From NCBI GenBank assembly GCA_020634815.1, contig JACKBA010000006.1, forward strand, positions 1 through 64,000: a DNA stretch of 64,000 nt, read 5' to 3'. The notes below the pieces were generated by a model, which was given only the letters and a program-made list of their open reading frames with translations, had not been told where the DNA came from and did not search any database. Within the stretch, counting starts at the first letter, position 1. The number at the start of each line of letters is the position of its first letter. The stretch is from Caldilineaceae bacterium. GTDB lineage: Bacteria > Chloroflexota > Anaerolineae > Caldilineales > Caldilineaceae. Positions 60,350-64,000 of this stretch are shown here, piece after piece. The position numbers and the translations under genes are program-made.

Positions 60350-62722
60350 TCATATCAGCCGTCCGATCGTCGTCAGCAGGTTGTCCTGGTCAAAGGCGCT
60401 CTTGACAAGATAGGCATCGGCGCCGGCCGCCAGCCCCTGTTCACGATCCTGCGGCGACTCTTGTGCCGTGACAAGGACGACGGGCAGATTGCCCAGGCGC
60501 TTGTCGCCGCGAATGCGACTTGTCAGCTCGAAGCCGGTCATGTGCGGCATCATCACGTCGGAGACAACCAGGTCCACAGGCTCGCGCTGAAGCAGGAGCC
60601 ATGCCTCCATCCCGTCAGCCGCCACGCGCACCGTGTATCCGGCCGTCTCCAGGATGTTACGTTCGAGCGAGCGCGTTGTAAAAGAATCGTCGGCGACGAG
60701 AATGGTCGACGGCGCCGCCCGTGCCTGTGCGGCTTCCTCATCCATCGCGGGTGCCGCCATCTCCGGCGCGATCGAGGCGTGCGGGATGCCCTGAATGGCC
60801 GTTCGTACCACGTCGGCGGCGTTGAGCACCAGCGTAATCGCTCCTGTTCCGAGGTTGCTGGCTCCCGCAATGTGCGGGACGTGGCCCAGGGGCGCCGGCA
60901 GCGGCTTCACCACCAGTTCCTGCACTTCATGCACGGCGTCCACGGCAATGGCAACGCGTTGGTCGGCAATGCCGAGCATCAGCGCGTAGACGGCACCGTC
61001 GGCCAGGACGGGTGAGGATGGCGCCGGGATTGCCAGCAAGGTCGCCAGGTCGTGCAATGCCAGAACCTGGTCGCCAATCCGGACGACATCGCGGCCTTCG
61101 GCGCGGCCGATCTCGTGGCGTTGGATGCGCTTGACGCGAAAGACATTGCTGGCCGGAATGGCGAACAGCGTGGCGCGGCTTTCGACGATCAGACACAGGG
61201 TCGTGGCCACGCTGAGCGGGAGGTGCAGCGAGAACCGTGTTCCCTGCCCCGGCACGCTGGCGACGTCGATGTAGCCGCGCAGGCGCTCGACATGGTCGCG
61301 CACGACATCCAGCCCCACGCCGCGCCCCGAGATGTCGGTCACTTTCGTCCGCGTCGACATGCCCGACCGGAAAATGAGCCACAACAGGTCGTGCTCGCTC
61401 ATGCGCTCGGCCTCGGCGCCGTCGACGACGCCGCGCTGAATGGCGCCGGTGCGCACCGCGGCGCTGTCGATGCCCCGCCCGTCATCCTGCACCTCGATGA
61501 CGATGGAACTGCCGCGCTGCGCCGCACTGACCGTAATATGGCCCTCGGCGCTCTTGCCGGCCGCGATCCGTTCTTCCGGCGTCTCGATGCCGTGGTCGAT
61601 GCTGTTGCGCAGCAGATGGGTGAGCGGCGCCTTGATCTGCTCCAGCACGGAGCGATCTACCTCGGTGTCGCCCCCCGTGATCGTCAAGTGCACCTGTTTG
61701 TCCAACTCGTGAGCCAGATCGCGTACCATGCGCGGGAAGCTCTCCAGCACGCTGCCGACGGGCATGAGGCGCGTGCGGAGCACATATTCCTCCAGGTCAT
61801 CGACCAGTTGCGCTTCGTGGCGCCCGCCGGCCTGCATGTCGCCGTGCAGCCGGCGCAAGTCGGCCGCCACGGCGCCAAACGATCGCGTGGGGGCGTCATG
61901 GTCCGGATGCTCCATCCCGCCGGCGCCTGGCCGCCCGGCCGGGCGTTGCTTTCGCATTTCTGCAAGTGCCTGCTCGATCTCGTCGACAAGGGCGGCAAGC
62001 CGGCGCATGTGTAGCTCGTTGGCCAGCCGCGCCACCTGTAATTCGCCGACCTGCTCGATGATTGTGTCAAGCTTGGCGGTTGCCACGCGCACGGACTCTT
62101 CGGGTGCGGTGACGGTGCGCGGCCAAGCCCCGCCGCCCGCGACATCTGCCTGGTTGAGCGGTGCGGCACTGGCAGGCGCCGGTGCAACAACTGCCTGCAA
62201 CTCCGCGGTTGCGCCATGCGGCGATGGCGCCGGTGTGGCGTCGCCGGGTGTCGTGCGTGCGCTTGCCGCACCGGGCGGCGAGTCCGCGACCGGCACAGCA
62301 ACCGGCACAGCGGCCGGACCGGTTACGGCTGCGGCAGCCAGCTTTGCGGCCAGTGCGTCAAGCTGAAGCCCGGCATGGTCGCCGCCACCCGGCTCGGTCA
62401 AGATGGCGAGCGCATCGACGGTGGCATAGAGCACATCGAACGGCGTCCGCGCAGTCGGCAGGGCGCCCGACCGCACCAGCCCCAGGATGCTCTCCAGGTG
62501 ATGCGCCAGCGTCGCCACTTCTTCCAGGCCGACGGCACGCGCTGCCCCCTTCAAGCTGTGGGCGGCGCGGAACATCTCGGCCAGCACGACGTCCATGCCG
62601 GTCTCGCCAGGACCATTTTCCAGCGCAAGCAGCCCGTTGCTGATCGCGTGCAGGTGCTCCTTTGCCTCGGCGGCAAAAGTCTCGCGCAGTTGCTGCATGA
62701 ATGTGTCTTGAAGTGTCGCCAT
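60350..62722 (-). CDS. CheA-type hybrid histidine kinase with C-terminal receiver
   Basis: 790 residues. Hpt domain with phospho-His55 (RAAHSLKGAARAVG); Pro/Ala-rich linker with no recognisable P2; dimerisation helices ~220-300; HATPase (HLLRNSIDHGIETPEERI N-box, VQDDGRGID G1, GRGVGLDVV); CheW-like domain ~520-650; receiver ~665-790 (ILVADDSFTTR, SDVMMPHMTG). This FrzE-like layout can phosphorylate its own receiver. It starts 3 nt after the MCP stop. CheB follows; no separate CheY, CheW or CheR is in view. Confidence 0.93.
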   Translation of the reverse strand: MATLQDTFMQQLRETFAAEAKEHLHAISNGLLALENGPGETGMDVVLAEMFRAAHSLKGAARAVGLEEVATLAHHLESILGLVRSGALPTARTPFDVLYATVDALAILTEPGGGDHAGLQLDALAAKLAAAAVTGPAAVPVAVPVADSPPGAASARTTPGDATPAPSPHGATAELQAVVAPAPASAAPLNQADVAGGGAWPRTVTAPEESVRVATAKLDTIIEQVGELQVARLANELHMRRLAALVDEIEQALAEMRKQRPAGRPGAGGMEHPDHDAPTRSFGAVAADLRRLHGDMQAGGRHEAQLVDDLEEYVLRTRLMPVGSVLESFPRMVRDLAHELDKQVHLTITGGDTEVDRSVLEQIKAPLTHLLRNSIDHGIETPEERIAAGKSAEGHITVSAAQRGSSIVIEVQDDGRGIDSAAVRTGAIQRGVVDGAEAERMSEHDLLWLIFRSGMSTRTKVTDISGRGVGLDVVRDHVERLRGYIDVASVPGQGTRFSLHLPLSVATTLCLIVESRATLFAIPASNVFRVKRIQRHEIGRAEGRDVVRIGDQVLALHDLATLLAIPAPSSPVLADGAVYALMLGIADQRVAIAVDAVHEVQELVVKPLPAPLGHVPHIAGASNLGTGAITLVLNAADVVRTAIQGIPHASIAPEMAAPAMDEEAAQARAAPSTILVADDSFTTRSLERNILETAGYTVRVAADGMEAWLLLQREPVDLVVSDVMMPHMTGFELTSRIRGDKRLGNLPVVLVTAQESPQDREQGLAAGADAYLVKSAFDQDNLLTTIGRLI

Positions 62723-62725
62723 AGA

Positions 62726-64000
62726 TCACACCTGGTAACGCTCGGCCATGCCCTGTAGCTGCTGAGCCAGGTCGGTCAGCCCTTCGGCGGCCGCCTGCGA
62801 CTGCCTGGCGCCTGTCACGAACTGGATGGTCGCCTGATTGATTTCGCGCATGGCCTGTGCAATCTGGTCCATGGCCAGGCTCTGCTGGCGTGCGGCGGCG
62901 GAGATCTGCTGGGCCGACTGCGCCGAATTGCGGACGGAGCCGGAAAGCTGGCCGATGACGTCGCCCGCCCGCTGGGCCAGGGACATGCCAGATTCGACGC
63001 CGCGCGTGCCTTGTTCGGTGACGAGAACGGCCGCATTGGTCGCTTTCTGAATATCGACCAGGATCGAGCGCACCTTGGCGGTCGCCTGCTTGGACTGCTC
63101 GGCCAGGTTACGGACCTCGCCTGCGACGACCGCAAAGCCCTTGCCCTGCTCGCCCGCCTTGGCCGCTTCGATGGCAGCGTTGATCGCCAGAATATTGGAC
63201 TGGTCGGCAATGTCGGTCACGGTCGCGATGATCTCGCCGATCTGTTGCGTCTGCTCGGAGAGCGACAGGATATTTTGCGCGATATTCTCGACCTTGGCGC
63301 GAATTTCCTGCATCCCCGCCAGGATCGCCTCGACCGACTCCGCTCCGTCCTGGCCCACGCGCACGGCATCCTGCGCCAACTGGGCGACTTCGCCTGCCTT
63401 GCTGACGACCTGCTGCGAGGATGCCTGCGCCTCGCTGACCGTAGCCGTCACCTGGTTGATGGCGGCCGACTGTTGATTGGCGCTGGCCGTGTGTTCGCTC
63501 ACGGTGGCGAAGATCTCCGTGGCCGCGGTGCTGATGCTGTGCGTCCCGCTGCGCAGTTCACCGGCCAGTTCGGCCAGGCTGGCAACCATCTCATTGAGTT
63601 GCTGAGCCAGCACGGCCAGGTCGCCCTGGAACTGGCCGTCGATGTGGGCAGTCAGGTCCCCGGTGGCGACGCGGCTCGTGAACGCGCTGTACGCGTTGAC
63701 GGCCGACTGGAGCGTTGCGCGCGCCTGTTCCTCGGCAGCGACGCGTTCCTGTAACCTGTCGGCCATGGTGTTGAAGGCCGTTGCCAGCGTCTCGATTTCG
63801 TCGCCGGTGTGAACCGTGACCCGCTGCGACAGGTCGCCTTGCGCAAGCTTCGTTGCCGCATCCGTCACCTTGCTCAGGTTGCCGGCAATGCGCCGGCCGA
63901 GGAAATAGCCGAGGCCCAGCGCCAGCAGCACCGCAAACACGCCGACCACGATCAGCACCGCCGTCGTCTGGCTGAGCCGCGCGTCGGACTCTGCGTGCGC
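62726..64000 (-). CDS. Methyl-accepting chemotaxis protein (5' end beyond window)
   Basis: 424 codons visible; the frame is open to the window edge, so the sensor part is missing. Visible: one membrane helix (~15-37), a HAMP domain with LSKVTDAATKLAQGDLSQRV, a second HAMP-like segment (~110-160), then the signalling coiled coil with the hairpin tip DQSNILAINAAIEAAKAGEQGKGFAVVAGEVRNLAE. The ligand cannot be told. Upstream gene of the CheA hybrid. Confidence 0.93.
   Translation of the reverse strand, partial: AHAESDARLSQTTAVLIVVGVFAVLLALGLGYFLGRRIAGNLSKVTDAATKLAQGDLSQRVTVHTGDEIETLATAFNTMADRLQERVAAEEQARATLQSAVNAYSAFTSRVATGDLTAHIDGQFQGDLAVLAQQLNEMVASLAELAGELRSGTHSISTAATEIFATVSEHTASANQQSAAINQVTATVSEAQASSQQVVSKAGEVAQLAQDAVRVGQDGAESVEAILAGMQEIRAKVENIAQNILSLSEQTQQIGEIIATVTDIADQSNILAINAAIEAAKAGEQGKGFAVVAGEVRNLAEQSKQATAKVRSILVDIQKATNAAVLVTEQGTRGVESGMSLAQRAGDVIGQLSGSVRNSAQSAQQISAAARQQSLAMDQIAQAMREINQATIQFVTGARQSQAAAEGLTDLAQQLQGMAERYQV

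Overview
The window is high-GC bacterial core chromosome with no plasmid, phage or insertion-sequence signature. I infer a member of the Chloroflexota, probably Anaerolineae or Caldilineae-like. The grounds are a mix of Gram-positive style RNA-decay and sporulation-derived genes (rny, spoVS, ricT), lipoproteins with long Thr/Pro/Glu-rich linkers, a site-2 protease with CBS domains, an AroK-AroB fusion, and no lipid A or outer-membrane genes. The taxonomy is inference; no 16S rRNA is present.

Layout. 1-3.5 kb: the 3' part of a secreted beta-propeller/GH105-like glycoside hydrolase, behind a polytopic membrane protein. 3.9-9.7 kb: an OmpR-type response regulator, then the conserved rpsB-tsf-pyrH-frr-uppS-cdsA block. 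9.8-14.2 kb (minus): rpe, an alpha/beta hydrolase, an M50 protease, a DUF971-like protein and a double GNAT protein. 14.2-14.9 kb: a gene-free stretch upstream of dnaA with DnaA-box-like sites, a candidate oriC. 14.9-21.4 kb: dnaA, recA, rny and spoVS, facing ricT. RicT is known as a partner of RNase Y. 21.5-29.3 kb (minus): holB, then a translation superoperon that reads in transcription order tRNA-Thr(UGU), tRNA-Tyr, tRNA-Thr(GGU), tuf, tRNA-Trp, secE, nusG, rplK, rplA, hslO, rplJ, rplL. It ends at a clear terminator with no rpoBC.

29.6-32.7 kb: a small catabolic operon (HpcH/HpaI aldolase, glutamine-synthetase-like ligase, SDR). 32.8-41.3 kb: a LysM lipoprotein, a B-box membrane protein, NAD kinase, a metallophosphoesterase, an 846-residue protein with three cyclic-nucleotide-binding-like domains plus two bacterial-PH membrane modules, uvrC, and a thioesterase. 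41.5-43.4 kb: a secreted DNRLRE-type protein. 43.5-47.5 kb: shikimate genes aroC, a P-loop kinase, aroKB and aroQ. 47.5-52.1 kb: an orphan sugar-binding lipoprotein and four poorly characterised proteins. 52.4-55.0 kb: a PucR-type regulator followed by a jacalin-like lectin fused to a histone-H1-like Lys/Ala tail and a helix-hairpin-helix module, the most unusual protein here. 55-59.2 kb (minus): GNAT, AlkB-like, UbiB-like and DMT transporter genes. 59.2-64 kb (minus): a chemotaxis-type operon (MCP, CheA-REC hybrid, CheB), cut by the window edge.

Several genes (uvrC, aroC, the metallophosphoesterase) have a good -10 element only 7-11 nt before the start codon, which suggests leaderless transcripts. 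No defence system, CRISPR array or prophage was found. All coordinates and motifs were read by eye; no database search was run.
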